Assembly: GCF_019578655.1 (NCBI RefSeq) | Contig: NC_063256.1 | Location: forward strand, 558,001 to 622,000 | Source of the DNA: Ricinus communis | Lineage: Eukaryota > Streptophyta > Magnoliopsida > Malpighiales > Euphorbiaceae | Direction of reading: 5' to 3' | Length of the DNA stretch: 64,000 nt | Shown here: positions 45,772 to 57,978 of the stretch, one piece after another | Layout of the letters: the number at the start of each line of letters is the position of its first letter | Numbering within the stretch: the stretch's first letter is position 1 | The notes under the pieces: model-generated | What the model saw: only the letters and a program-made list of their open reading frames with translations | What the model was told of the DNA's origin: nothing | Database searches by the model: none | Program-made: the position numbers and the translations under genes

Positions 45772-47284
45772 GTTTAAAGGTTCCTGTTTCCTTTGAACTT
45801 GTTTTTCCTTTTAATCTTTTATTTCTTGGTTCAGAGAATCTTGGTATGAAATTCATTTCCTGAAGCGGAAGGTATTTATGATATGGAAAAGTGCGTATGT
45901 AGTTATATTGATGAATAAAAAAATAAGAAAAAAATGAAAAATCTGTTACCCCTCCAAGTACCAAGTCCCTAGCAGAAGCATACTATTCGATGTGATCACT
46001 GCATACGTTGCCGTGTCATTTGTTTTGTTTTATGTAACCTGTTCTTCCTTTTATTTAAATTTCTAGAAAGAAAAAAGAAGTCCTGTACAATATTGCTTTG
46101 CGGAAAATAATATAGGTTAAGATCAGGTAAAAGGAAAATGGTCTTCAAATTGAATTTGTAGATAAACCCCCAATTCATCATATTGCAAAGGGGTGTTCGT
46201 CATTTTGTAATAGGAACATTGTTGAAATGGTAAATATGCGACATTATATAATGCTGTATAGTAATGGGGTTGGCAATGGAAGATACTGATCAATAAGCAT
46301 GTTTTAAAATACATATTGTAAGTATACAATTAACTAATTAATTTTATTTTGTTGTGCTGTAGCATAGCCAAAGTCTTTGTTTACATACATAATTTCTTTG
46401 TTTTGACGAGTAAACTATGAATAATTGCACGTTAGTTAAGCCTTGTCTCTTTCGAGTCATCATTTGTATGCTAATTAGATGAACCTCTTTTCTCTACGTT
46501 TGCCATTGTATCGTAGCCAAAGTCTGTCTTTTCAGTAAACAAAAGAGAATCAAATTGATTATAAAAATATCAATCATGGGTCAATTTGATTTATATTAAT
46601 AATTTGAGTTTTCTTCTTTATCATCCTTTTGTGTGTCGTCTGTTTTATACAGATTGAAGAAAAGAAATTAAAAATGAAATATAAAACTAATCCCCCATGT
46701 CTTATGTGGTGAGAAATAAAACGCGTACGCGTTCAGGCATGAATGGAAGAGAAAAGAGCTGACATTACCAGGAACTGTCTCAACTCAGCACATCATTGAG
46801 CAGGAACTCTGCACAGTAACCAACATATACCAATTGATCAGACCGAGTTTTCAGGTGGGTTGCTGCATCTTACTTGTTTAAATCTGGTAATGCATGTCCT
46901 TTCATTCTGCAACTCTGCTATACTTGATGAGTAACTGAAATTAAATCGTAGCCTGTTGAAAGATGGATTTAATTCTTAACTTCTTAATTAGAAGTTACAA
47001 CAGACATGCCAATTACTCATCTCTGTTGATGATGAGAATTGAGTCCTGAAAATTTTCAGACTTTCAATTATAGAAGCTTATTGGCTCATTGATATCACAC
47101 CTATTTGCGATAAGAGAAAAATTCATAATAAATAATTAAATGATAAAATTACTGTTTTTTTCTAGAATTTAATAAGCCAGAATTTGGTTGTTAGAATGAG
47201 ATATAATCATAATCAGACTTGAAAAAGATATTTGCAAAATCAGGATGTCGTGAACTTGTGATTCTATACCTTTAATTTTGACAG
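45772..47284. other. spacer and leader between the tandem DUF247 genes
   Basis: 3' UTR of the first gene, then AT-rich spacer. About 46700-46855 is more GC-balanced and could be a 5' non-coding exon of the second gene (donor-like AGGTGG near 46854), with an acceptor TTTGACAG directly before the ATG at 47285. This is inferred from splice-like sites only. Confidence 0.4.
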
Positions 47285-48574
47285 ATGGGGAAGAATGTAT
47301 CTGCAAGCAGCTATACCCAAAGTGAACACCAATGCCAAGACCCGGTGATTGATATTCCTGAAAACTTAGAGGTAGCCTTACGGCCTGAGATTTGTATATA
47401 CAAAGTTCTCTCTGCAATTCGTAAAATAAATGAAGCAGTCTACAACCCTCAGGTAATATCAATAGGCCCTATTCATCATGGGAAACCTGAATTCAAGGAT
47501 ATGGAAAAGCAGAAACTAATATATTTAAAAGAGTTCTGCCGAAGAGTGGAGGGTAGGACAGAAAAGGAAGTTATAAGTGATCTTTCACGCATTATTAATG
47601 AGTGTGAGGGGGAGATACGCCATTGTTATGCTGAAACGTTTACAATTTGCAGCAGTGAGTTTGTAAAAATGATTCTAGTGGATGCAGTGTTTATCATCGA
47701 GCTTTTTCTCAGGAATTATAATGGTTCAGAATATGAAAATGATTTTATTATAGGACAACCTTCACTAAAAAAAGTTGTGTATTTGGATTTAGCATTGCTT
47801 GAAAATCAGTTACCATACTTCATTCTTGAGAAATTATATGACTCGATCATTGGCAAATTTCAAGAAAAAGGAAGCGTCGCTTTTCATATGCTTTTGTGCT
47901 TTTTCTATGAATTGCCTCCGCGGAATGAAAATCTAATTTACTTGAGAAACAAGAAGGTGAAACATTTTCCTGACTGGGCAAGATACTTGCTGCTAAATGT
48001 GTCTCTACTGGAGTCCACTCCATCCGACTCTGTGAAACTCGTGTATAATGCAACCAAACTGAGTCGAGCAGGAGTCAAGTTTCAGGTGGTTGAAGACTCG
48101 TGCTCAATGCTCGACTTAAAATTCGAAAATGGAGTACTGAAAATGCCTGTGTTTGAAGTTTACTACGATCTAGAATGCCTAATGAGAAACCTGATGGCGT
48201 TTGAGCAGTGTCATTATCCATTTCGAACTTACTTCTACAATTACTTTGTCCTAATGGATCATCTCATCAACACAGCAGAAGACGTGGAGTTACTCGTTGA
48301 AGCTGGAATCATCGTTAATTGGCTAGGCAGCAACCAAGTGGTAGCGGATTTGATAAATAGACTTTGCCAAGGACTTGATGAAAATACATCATGCTACACT
48401 TGCATCTGTAAAAGGCTGAATGAGCACTACGAGAATCGCTGGAACCACAGGAAGGCAACCTTGAAACTTGTATATTTTAGCAACCTTTGGAGAGGTACTG
48501 GAACTGTTGCCGCAGCCATGCTCTTGATTATGACTCTCTTACAAACCATAATTTCCATTAAGACTCTATTCTGA
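47285..48574 (+). CDS. DUF247 (UPF0481) protein
   Basis: A single 429-codon frame. Family landmarks in order are VIDIPENLE, QVISIGPIHHGKPE, YLKEFCRR, LLENQLPYFILEKLY, YNATKLSRAGVKFQ, RNLMAFEQCHYPF, DHLINTAEDVELLV, and a C-terminal LWRGTGTVAAAMLLIMTLLQ membrane anchor. Length and order match the family (usually 400-500 residues). It is a tandem duplicate of the broken gene at 44420 and is the intact copy. The biochemical role is unknown. Confidence 0.9.
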   Translation: MGKNVSASSYTQSEHQCQDPVIDIPENLEVALRPEICIYKVLSAIRKINEAVYNPQVISIGPIHHGKPEFKDMEKQKLIYLKEFCRRVEGRTEKEVISDLSRIINECEGEIRHCYAETFTICSSEFVKMILVDAVFIIELFLRNYNGSEYENDFIIGQPSLKKVVYLDLALLENQLPYFILEKLYDSIIGKFQEKGSVAFHMLLCFFYELPPRNENLIYLRNKKVKHFPDWARYLLLNVSLLESTPSDSVKLVYNATKLSRAGVKFQVVEDSCSMLDLKFENGVLKMPVFEVYYDLECLMRNLMAFEQCHYPFRTYFYNYFVLMDHLINTAEDVELLVEAGIIVNWLGSNQVVADLINRLCQGLDENTSCYTCICKRLNEHYENRWNHRKATLKLVYFSNLWRGTGTVAAAMLLIMTLLQTIISIKTLF

Positions 48575-48994
48575 AGCACCCATTATAATTATATTTGTCG
48601 TCGTCTTCCTCGTCATCCCTTTTGTATATGTATTCCCTATCTGTCTTACAATATTTGAATTCTCTGTATTGTATAAGAAAGTTTTTTTTTTAAGAGAGAA
48701 ACGGATTACCAAGAAATTAAAATCCTAATTTCGTGGAAAACAGACAATCAAATATTGATTAAGCTCTTAATCTCCTACAGCATTGGATAGGCATTCCTCA
48801 TATACTTCCTCTATGAACATTAAGGTTATTCAAGGAAACCAAGGTTCACCTCACAGAAAAGAACTAAAGGAAAGAAGGACGAGGAGGCCCATATCATGAA
48901 GGGCTAAAGGCCCGTCAAATTAGATTTCTTTTTTTCGTTTTCGTTTTTGGGCGAAGACAAAACTCGAAGTTGGGTTTCTAGGGCAGGGAAGGAA
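48575..48994. other. spacer and promoter of the small membrane protein gene
   Basis: 3' UTR of DUF247, then a spacer. AAGGCCCGTCAAAT and a T-rich leader precede the ATG at 48995. GGGCTAAAGGCCCG near 48900 resembles GGCCC-type elements of housekeeping promoters. Confidence 0.35.
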
Positions 48995-49377
48995 ATGGAG
49001 GCCAGTGAAAGTGGCGGAGATAGCGAGCGGAGACAGTGGTGGTGGTGGGCGTTGGCTAGCACTACTCAATTATTATGGGGAATTTCATCCTATCGTAAAG
49101 GATACGCAGGTGACTCTCGCCTAATGCCGTTTAAAGCCTTTGCGGTTGCCTCTCTCTTCGTCGGCTCCGCCGCCTCAGGCTCGTTCGCTGCACTTCAAGC
49201 CTCCGGCGTCCACAAGGTATTTCAGGTTTTTAATATTACCAGCTTAGTTGTAGATTCTGTTAACTGCTATGTCTCACTGCTTAGATATTTTTTTTTTTGC
49301 AGGTGGAGGACCTTGTGGTAATAGGAACAAATGTAAGGACTGGACTTGGGATTCCTTCAAGAGCAAGAGATGAGTAA
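48995..49377 (+). CDS. small plant membrane protein, two exons, function unknown
   Basis: Exons 48995-49216 and 49303-49377 (GT-AG, phase 0) encode 98 residues: MEASESGGDSERRQ, then WWWWALASTTQLLWGIS (first hydrophobic segment), FKAFAVASLFVGSAASGS (second), and a tail VEDLVVIGTNVRTGLGIP. The frame is open further upstream but only to a TTG, so the ATG at 48995 is chosen. I recognise the pattern of a conserved small two-helix plant protein but cannot name it or give a function. Confidence 0.72.
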
Positions 49378-50257
49378 GACTCTTCTCAATTTCGGTTGAA
49401 GTACATTTTGATAGGTTTGGGATAAAAATTGATTTGACCTTCTTTTATCATTTTGTTTTTGCTAGAAAAAGCAATTGAGGAAGGCGTCCAAAATTACAGA
49501 GCTTTTAGTGTTTCACTTTGAAGAAGCGGGTGTTTTTAGTATTTGAATGATCAAGTCAAGCAGCATCAGCAATATCCCCTGATTGTAGTTCAATGTCAAA
49601 TCATTCTTTGCTCTATCCTGTAGATACAAATGACTTGCGACTTTAGAATATAAGATTTTCCTTCTTTGCTTTTTCTCCCCATAATTCTCTTTTTAACTGG
49701 CAGATCTGCTAGTTTCATACGAGTGCTTTTGGGTCGATCAATCTTTCAATTTGAAGAGTTAAATTCAATATTATACGGACTATTCTTTTCATTCATTCCC
49801 AAATTGTATGGTAGAAATTTTTGCACTTATCAAAGCAGGAAACTGATTTTTCCTGCAACTCTTTCCAGTTGAGTCGATTATCATGGAAACACGCTGACCA
49901 TAAGGAGACCAATCAATTTGTATTTCACATAATTATAACGTCCACATGATGCTGACAAAATTAAATCCACAAGAAAATTTGAATACACCTTTAAAATGAT
50001 TGATTCAAATGCTAAGTGAACTGTATGAATCATACAATTCAGAGCAAGAAATTCCAGTGTATTCTCTCTGAAAATGAACTCATCTCCACCAGCTGAGGTC
50101 AAAACTGGCCCTAAACAAAGCTCTCTTTATCCCACAAGAAAAAGAAAAAAAATCTGAAACTCTGCAGGACTCTTAATGAGAATTAGCCAGTGATGATACC
50201 CTGCAGCAACTTTGTATCAGAGAACCTTTCTAAGCATGTAATACTCGTATACATGTT
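49378..50257. other. spacer between convergent genes
   Basis: It holds the 3' UTRs of the small membrane protein (+) and TIM21 (-). No coding frame was recognised. Confidence 0.5.
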
Positions 50258-53200
50258 TTATGCAGCCACTGGAGCAGGGGCCGGCATGTACGACTCTAGA
50301 ATCAATTGCGATTGGTTAGGTTGCAAGAACTGGACAATCAAGTATGTATACTTCCATTCCTTGTCTACCTTGTCTTTAAACATCTCAGCAGAAACTTTCC
50401 CAGCTCCATGGGGCCCTCGAATATAGAAATTAACCTACAATGAATTAATTAGAAATGGCTGTTAAACACTAAATCTATCTTTAATTTGCAGGAACCATTG
50501 TAGATTTTTTTTCCCCATTCATCCTCCTTTATAGAGGGAAAGGGGGTTCTCTAGAACATGAACTGATACCGAATGACCTGAGAATTTTCTGTATTTCCAT
50601 ATGTACTTAAAAAAATAAAAAAAAAGAATATCCATTATGTTGCTTCAGTTTACAAATGTTACCAGGACATGTTCTACGCCATCTTCATCAGTGTAGATCT
50701 TATTGGGAATACGCTGGCGGGCAGCACGATTTCGACTTTCCTGACCATAACCTGTAATTGGGGATCCAATCCTCACTCTGACCTGATTTGAAGCAAGTGA
50801 ACCCCATGATTGCAGAAACAATATAGATAATAGTTGCCAAAAGTAGCAGATGAACAGAGTACAGGAAAATAAATGCAAAGGCCTAACAAGTTTCCATGGT
50901 TACCAATATCATTTACCCTTTTTTTTGCATATTCTTTCCTATAATATTAGGAGCCCTTGATGATTCCGTTGAAGAACTTTGAAGCAAATAGCTCACCATA
51001 TTAGTTTCCTTTGCCTAATTCAACTGTATCGCATCTGCAGGAAGCATATGCCTCTCCTTGTTTGCATATGATAACTGAATGAGAGCTACATAACATAGCT
51101 GGTTTCCTAGGTGCATCTACAGCTATTGCATGACCAGTTTCAGTCTTTTCTATTGCTTTCTTTTTTAAGAGAAGGCCAAAGCTTCAGGTCTTTGACTCTG
51201 AATTATATGTTATGGATGCTTTCGCAGCCAGCTTTACAGACCAACAAGGTTTCCTTGTTCTTAAACACACAAATGAACTAGCATTTCAAAAATTGCGATA
51301 GACAACAAGTTTTTGACTTTCACAAACCTGAGCGTCATCTTGAATCCTTTTCAGAGCCTTGTTAAAAATCTTGTACCTATAGAACATGTTTTAAATCAGG
51401 GTATACAAAATGGAGAAGTTAAGTCTCTAACTAACCACAGTACGTCTAACTAGAGAAATTAATTCTTACTCTTTTGGTTCAAATATCAGCTCCTTGAAAA
51501 CAGCATAGCCTGCTGCAGCTGCAACTCCAAGTCCTGCAAGAATAATAATACTGTAGGAAGCCCCCTCGGTAAATGTAACTGGCTTCTCTGGAATGTTATA
51601 TGTAGGAGCATCAAAGGGATCCTCAACAGTAGATACCTCTTTTCTAGTCTGCCCATAGAAGAAGAGTATAATAATGAATTTAGAACGTGAGATATCTTAA
51701 AAGTACAAATAAAAATCAGGAGAAATAAAATGCAAAGAGTGCACCAAAACATTTCCATGTCAGAATGATTTAGATGCATTAATGTTTGAGAACTTAATTC
51801 AATTGACAATGTCCTGGTAATATCTGAAACCTTAGTACAAAAACAGGTCCATATATTAATCATTTCATTCAGAATTCTGGATCAGATAAACAAATAGCAA
51901 CATGGTGATTCCACTAATAATATGAGCAACATGAACATAAGAGTGCCTGAAATTCAATTTGGCTTCAAACCTCAGATGTTGCTTCCCCAGTTTTCTTTGA
52001 AGCTTTTGATGCAAATGATCTAGCAAACCAAGAGTTAGTGGTGCTTCCTCCAAGGAGTTTCACAAGTTGGAATTGTGACCCAAGACCAGCTATGCATTGC
52101 TTATCATAATTCCCTGCCAAATATTACTGTCAGGAAATAATTTGTAAAAAGAGAAAATAATATAAAAATTGTACTTTCTAACCAGCTCAGAAAGTGGTAG
52201 ATATGAATGCTTGAACTAAATGTCAAAATGAGCTTTTGACACTAAATTCTGTCTAGTTCTACATGTATCCCTAAAAATGCTTATGCTTCTGAAAGACACC
52301 ATCAAATTAGTGCTATGATTCAGATTGGTTAGTAGGCCTAAAATCAAGGAATTCTATCCCAGATTAGTTTCTTCAAGGTCTTGTACCCAAATCTCTTGTT
52401 TGAAAGGAACAGAATCATTATAACCTTCAAGCCTCATTGCCTCACGATAAGAGATTCAGCTAGCAAATGGACAAAACAGAAGCATATTATAATGCAGAAC
52501 TCAAGGAACCTTAAAGGGATCAAGGGAAGAAATGATCATTAAAAAAGCATTCGATGCCAATAAATGACAAACTGTAAATAACCATCTACTGTCCTTTCAG
52601 GACGTAAACCAAAAGACAGAAAGATAATCCTCGTATCAGATGCAATAACTTACCATTAGCACAAAGTATATCCTGCAAAATAAGATGAAGAAAAAATTAA
52701 GACAATCTGCAATTACATTTTAAGTTAAAATGAGATCGCAAAAAAATAAAATAATTCACCTTAGGCCCATGGTTGGCTTCACCAACAGGCCGTCTCACAT
52801 AGCCCAACTTAAAATCCCTTGGCAACTGTATCAACATGAAATTATCAATAAAGAATGGAGAGCAATACATTATTGTAACTACCGTGCTTCAAACAAACAG
52901 GATAATTGAGGAAGTAAAAAAGATCACCAATGAAAACCAGTTGGATTAGATATTTCACGGGACAACATAGGGCAGGCAGTTTTTTAGTAGAAATGAGAAG
53001 ACAGATGATAATTATAGCTAGAAGGAGAAGTGATGCTGTTTGCAGGTTCCTATTTAAGCAAGACTACTGTTCTTCGTATATTTCAAATTAAAGTTGTTAT
53101 CAGAATAATTTTTATGTAGTTCCATCAGCATATTGGATAAAGAAAAGCTGCTAGCTGATGGCAAGAGCAAGTATTTCAGAATAATTCAAGTCTAAATATC

Positions 53201-53600
53201 TCTCTGAGCGTTTTAGAGTTACATTAAAATTAAAACATACTCTAGCTAAGCCTTCACTTTCAAAGTCAATTTATCAATCCACAAACATCATAATAATTAG
53301 CTTCAACTCTATGGTAGCACAAAGTTTAAGGTAGGTATCACAGACATTAAAACAAATAATGCAAATAAGCTTAACTAAGCAGGAAACTGAAAGAAATAAA
53401 AGTGATACCTTTTTAGTTGAATTATTAACTGCAGCTCTTTCGCTAGTAGCGGATGATGAAAAAGTGGCCAAGCCCACATCAGTTACACGCTTTATAAGCT
53501 TCCTCTCCAAAACTGAAGACAACCCATTCTGGCATTCAAATAAATCACTGCATCTGCTCCTCAGGGACATTGCTGATCTCCTAAAATGCTCCATTTTCAT
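50258..53600 (-). CDS. TIM21: TIM21, mitochondrial inner-membrane import subunit, eight exons
   Basis: Minus-strand exons 53409-53600, 52760-52825, 52654-52672, 51971-52113, 51470-51648, 51328-51376, 50663-50782 and 50258-50434 join into 945 nt (314 residues), all GT-AG. The N-terminus ([19 protein letters not shown]) is a typical mitochondrial presequence. A membrane helix ([20 protein letters not shown]) lies at about residues 172-191. The intermembrane-space TIM21 domain follows ([19 protein letters not shown], then [18 protein letters not shown]) and the protein ends with a Pro/Ala tail. TIM21 links the TOM and TIM23 complexes and respiratory-chain complexes; the Arabidopsis homologue is SD3. 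Exon 3 is only 19 nt. Intron 6 contains a dispersed repeat. The start codon is 561 bp from that of the divergent MYB gene. It looks functional. Confidence 0.92.
50900..51300. repeat. dispersed repeat, copy 2, in TIM21 intron 6
   Basis: It matches 43672-43900 in the same orientation, with about 130-150 bp of extra sequence in the middle (about 51035-51180). It is antisense to TIM21. Origin unknown; no frame was recognised. Confidence 0.75.
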
Positions 53601-54161
53601 GCTAAAAAGAAATCTGATTCAAAGAAACAACTAAAGACTTCTTCTTGCTAAGGATTTTAACTATAGAGGGACGTTCAACTAATCAAATAAAGTGAACCCA
53701 GATATCGAAATTGTGAGAAATTCAAGAACCCAAGTATCAGATTGAGGACGACTGTGGAGTAAACTGAAAAACCCCAGAACAACCAAAAAATAAATAAAAA
53801 AAACACGAACTTTGGGGTTTTATTTTAGACACGTGATGCAGAAAACCGCACGTACAGGGAATCCGATAACCCTAATAGGACCCGTTTCTGTTGATACTGG
53901 ACTCTCTCTCTATCTCTAATCACTCATAAAAATTTTGGGCCAACAAAATTGAAAAGGACAGTCCATTATCCAAAAGACAAAAAAGGGCAAAAAGGTAATT
54001 GAAGAATTTTTGAAACAGAGAAAAAATAGGGAATGTGGGCATAATGGCGGAGAGTAGTGGGAAATAAACCGCCTTTAACCGTCAATCTCAAATGGAACAG
54101 AGAAAAGGAATTAACAAACAAGAAGAGAAGTGAAGTGACTGTCTTTATCTTTGCAGAAAAA
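53601..54161. promoter_or_regulatory. divergent promoter interval, TIM21 (-) and DUO1 (+)
   Basis: 561 bp between the start codons. A CACGTG lies at about 53830 and a CT-rich run near 53905-53920. TTTATCTTTGCAG directly before the MYB start could be a 5' UTR acceptor. Core promoters were not resolved. Confidence 0.4.
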
Positions 54162-55676
54162 ATGATAATGGAAGGAAAGAAAGAAGAGATAAGGAAAGGG
54201 CCATGGAAAGCAGAAGAAGATGAAGTACTAATAAACCATGTCAAGAAATATGGTCCTCGTGATTGGAGCTCCATTCGATCCAAAGGTCTTTTACAGCGTA
54301 CTGGAAAATCCTGCCGTCTCCGTTGGGTCAACAAGCTTAGACCCAACTTAAAAAAGTATACTAATTCATATGTCCAGTCAAATGATAATGTGAAGTTATT
54401 TTTCATATTGTTTTGAGATTTTTATAGTCCTCAGAAAAAACAAATTGTGTATGTTGTGCAGTGGATGCAAGTTTTCAGTGGAAGAAGAGAGAGTGGTGAT
54501 AGAATTGCAGGCTCAGTTTGGGAATAAATGGGCCAAAATAGCGACGTATTTGCCTGGTAGAACAGATAATGATGTTAAGAATTTCTGGAGCAGTAGGCAG
54601 AAGAGGCTGGCAAGGATTCTACACACTTCTGCTTCAACGCCTTCCTCTTCTTCTTCCTCTAATCCTAAGCCAAGGAGGCCTAGAAAGGATACTTCGGTCT
54701 TTCTTGATCTTCCTGCCCTTGAGGTATATACTCATGTTGCACCTTTTTGGTTAGTTATCACTTCCTTCCAAAGGAAATTTTGGATTTTTTCGAAGTATAA
54801 AAATTTTGAGTGTTTGTTGAGTGAATTTTACATCCTTTTCACTTTGTAAAGAGAATTTGGAATTTGTGGAAGGCTACCAGAGATTTAGCAGTATTTAGAA
54901 ATATATTAGCAATTTATGGTTATATTATACATACAAAATTTCTTCTTCTCTTCTATAGTTGATCAGATCACTGCTAGCATTGGAACAATTTACTCAATAA
55001 ATGTGAACCAGAAATAGGAATTTGAGAGGAAGACCTGTTGTACTTTAGTTGCATGCAATCGATAAGGAAAGTTATGGTGCTTGCGATGATTGTCATAATT
55101 GCATCCTTATTATGCATGCACAATGAATCACCTTAATCTAAATTTCTGTACTCGTTGAATTGACTTTTCTTTTTTTTTTTAAAAAAAAATTCTGTCTGTT
55201 TTAAGGCCCCAATATTCAGTTACTCATTGGAGGAAGAGTCGTCTGCAATGGCCCAATCATGCTCATCATCTTACATTGAGAACACTGAATCAGCTCATGT
55301 GTTGCCATTTCCATTAGCACCAGATGTGGTTTTGAAGCAAGAGTTGCCTAGCTTTGATCCAGACCTCATTCAAGCTGAGCCCCTACCACAAATCCCTTTT
55401 CCACAATTCTCACAGCCTCAACCTGATAATGCATTCTCTCCGGAAAGCCAGGAACTCTTGGCCAGACTTGAGGACCCTTATTTTTTCAATATGTTTGGAT
55501 CTGTAGATGCTCCTGAAATTGGAGGTCAACTTTCCCTTGAGCCGCCACTGTTCGATCCTGTTTCGAGTTGCATAAATGGTGCGAGGGATGCAAGGAATGC
55601 TGTGACTCCTGATACCTTCTTTGATGACTTCCCTACTGACATGTTTGACAATATTGAACCGCTTCCAAGTCCTTAG
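54162..55676 (+). CDS. DUO1: R2R3-MYB transcription factor, DUO1 type, three exons
   Basis: Exons 54162-54355, 54462-54723 and 55206-55676 give 308 residues. R2 begins KGPWKAEEDEVLINHVKKYG and continues DWSSIRSKGLLQRTGKSC; R3 contains GNKWAKIATYLPGRTDNDV. The R2-R3 linker reads LKNGCKFSVEEE, with the extra Lys (residue 68) that distinguishes DUO1 from other R2R3-MYBs; intron 1 splits the Asn codon there. The tail is acidic and Pro-rich and ends DDFPTDMFDNIEPLPSP, consistent with an activation domain. DUO1 drives male germ-cell division and sperm gene expression in pollen. The frame has two close ATGs (54162, 54168); the first is chosen. A miR159-like target site lies in exon 1. Confidence 0.92.
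54264..54284 (+). promoter_or_regulatory. miR159-like target site in DUO1 exon 1
   Basis: The 21-nt site (starts TGGAGCTCC, ends GATCCAAA) lies in the R2 codons for DWSSIRSK. Against miR159 as I know it, 18 positions pair, two are G:U wobbles and one is a mismatch near the centre (miRNA position 12). Arabidopsis DUO1 is a known miR159 target at the equivalent place. Confidence 0.75.
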
Positions 55677-56579
55677 CAGCGGTATCAATTTCTGACCTTT
55701 TTGTTTCATTGTAAGGTAGAAGATGAACTTTTTAACTAATGTGTTTAGCTAAAGTACTTGTGAAACTATTGATCTTGTGACTGTTATTCTTTCTTCTGAC
55801 CTCATCTGAACTAATAGTTCTGATAGGTTGCCACTTGGCCATTCCTCTGTATGCTTATTTTGTTATCATTGTATGAAGAAGGATGCAAGTTATGTTATTT
55901 CAACCTTCTCTTTCTTTCTTTTTTCTTTTTTTTTTGTGTTATTTTCTCTGTTGTTTTTAATTAATAGCATAAGTAAGTTTTGTCTTTTACTATGCATTAC
56001 ACCAACTGGCAAAACACACACTCGCACAGCAGCCGCAACGGGAAACAAGGAAACCGAACAGTTACTAGAGGACCACAAAGCAAGGCAGTAGTTGCAATGT
56101 GAGGCTGGGCATTACAATGTCTCTCACTAACGTTCTACTTATATAACTGCCCGTGGAATGGCTGCAAGCAATATGTTAAAGAAAGCTTGAACAAGAGGAA
56201 ATTGAATCCCTCATATCACCTTCTCATGATAAGTTACTATAATGAGGCTATCAATGACCACCAAGAAAATATACTTCTCTCAAGAACACGAACTAGGTTC
56301 AGCTGAAAGTTGAAGTTCAATCATGTTTATTCAAGTTGAACTTGATTCACCACATAAGTTTATTTCCCTGTGCTAAGAATCAAAGTACGGAATGAGGCAA
56401 TGCCATGATGCAATACCTGTATCTAATTGGCTGGTACACTCAATTAGCCAAGAAACAAGAATTGCTACAAAGAGCTCTCATCTAAATGCAGAGCAATGCA
56501 AGAAAAGCACCAAAACAGTGAGCATAGTGTTTAATCTGAATTTTAATTCCATGTCAATACGAAAAATGGCGAAAAGAAA
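55677..56579. other. spacer between convergent DUO1 and histidine phosphatase genes
   Basis: 3' UTRs of both genes with T-rich tracts near 55920. No coding frame was recognised. Confidence 0.5.
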
Positions 56580-57978
56580 TCATTCGATGCCATTGGCTGT
56601 AGAAACTGAAGGGTAGTAACCAATGCCAGTTTCACCACTCTTGGTAAGCACCTCAAATTCTCCAGTTGTATATGTCTGCTCTTCCTTTAAAATCAGCCGC
56701 CTTAGTTCTGAATATGCACAATACTCTACTTCATACACGGTTACGTCTTTCATGAATGCAGAAACCGAAACACCAACTCCTTCCCCTATATTTGCAGCAA
56801 GAAATAGCAAAACAACTTAAGATGAGTATTAACCATGAAAGGTAGAGTTTCAGATTAATCTGTAGGTTTAGGAAGAAAACATCGAAATATTTTGCAATTA
56901 AGTGCTTTAGGAATCTGAAAAGAGAAAGTATTTTAGGAAGAAAATCACTAGAAAATATAACAACTGTTTAACCGTGCGCATTCACAAGTGTTATTTAGTG
57001 CCAATAATATAAACTATGTAAGGAAATGACATTGTGTTGAGATGATAAATGAGGCATACCATGTGTGACAAGCAGCAAGTTCTCTGATGGGTATTTATCA
57101 GCAAGAGCCTTAACAATTTGTTCATATCTAGTTCTTGAACTTGTCACCGTTTCTTCCCATCTTGGCAGCTAGAGTTCCTCAATGGGGAAACGAAGAACAG
57201 GTAAATACAATAATAGTATAATATTCTTGTCAGCTATATATAATTTAACCATATTATAAAAAAGATAAGAAAAAAAAATGGAAGTCACAGAAAATGTTCC
57301 ATACTAATGGATTCGGGTCCATAATGTAGTATACCTCTTGATACACTGGTTTAACAGTGTGATCCACTGTGCCGGATGGTAGCAAGGCTTCAAGCTCAGA
57401 GATATTGAAACTGAATTTCCCATCTTTAGGTGCCACATCATGTCTAATGGCTTGTGTATTCAACATCTCACATAATCCATACTCTATAGATACCTGAAAT
57501 ATAATATTTTTACAAAAGCAATCAGTAACTAAGATGATTACGATGGAATTGCAGAAAATAAAGGAAATTGCGAATTAAAAGGAGTCAAATCAAAATTTAA
57601 CTATGTTATATTTAAGCATTAATTTGATACGAAATTCACAATTCTGACCTTGACTTTGGAGGGATCGATAGCGATGCCGTCGCCGGCAGTGACGTCAGGA
57701 CCGTCCTCGAGGGCGCAGAGAGCGGAGACAGCCTGGGAAGCAGTCTGGACGCAGCGGAAGAAAGGAGAAACAAAGACGCGGTGAATCGGGAAGGCGAGAC
57801 GGGATTTCAAGTTCCTGCCGGTGGAAAAAGCCCTAATGAGACCCGAATCTACAAGGGGCGGGTCCCAGGGCCTAGGAGCAGTGGAAGTCCAGAGCGGGTC
57901 GAAGTTGTCGATGCGGTCACCATGTCTCATTACGACGACGTGTTGATAGAATTCATGTTTGCTGTTCTCCATTGCCAT
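56580..57978 (-). CDS. histidine phosphatase (phosphoglycerate-mutase-like), four exons
   Basis: Minus-strand exons 57649-57978, 57335-57493, 57060-57168 and 56580-56785 join into 804 nt (267 residues), all GT-AG. The catalytic motif VVVMRHGDRID puts the phospho-acceptor His at residue 19. The arginine-rich part of the pocket is in VFVSPFFRCVQTASQ, and the second catalytic His (LVTHGEG) is at residue 199, at the exon 3-4 junction. This is the complete branch-1 histidine phosphatase set. The closest plant genes I recall are the Arabidopsis At3g60415-At3g60450 phosphoglycerate-mutase-like cluster, related to UBASH3-type phosphatases; the substrate is unknown. No targeting peptide is evident, so it is probably cytosolic. 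The start is the first ATG (MAMENSKHEFYQ). Confidence 0.9.
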
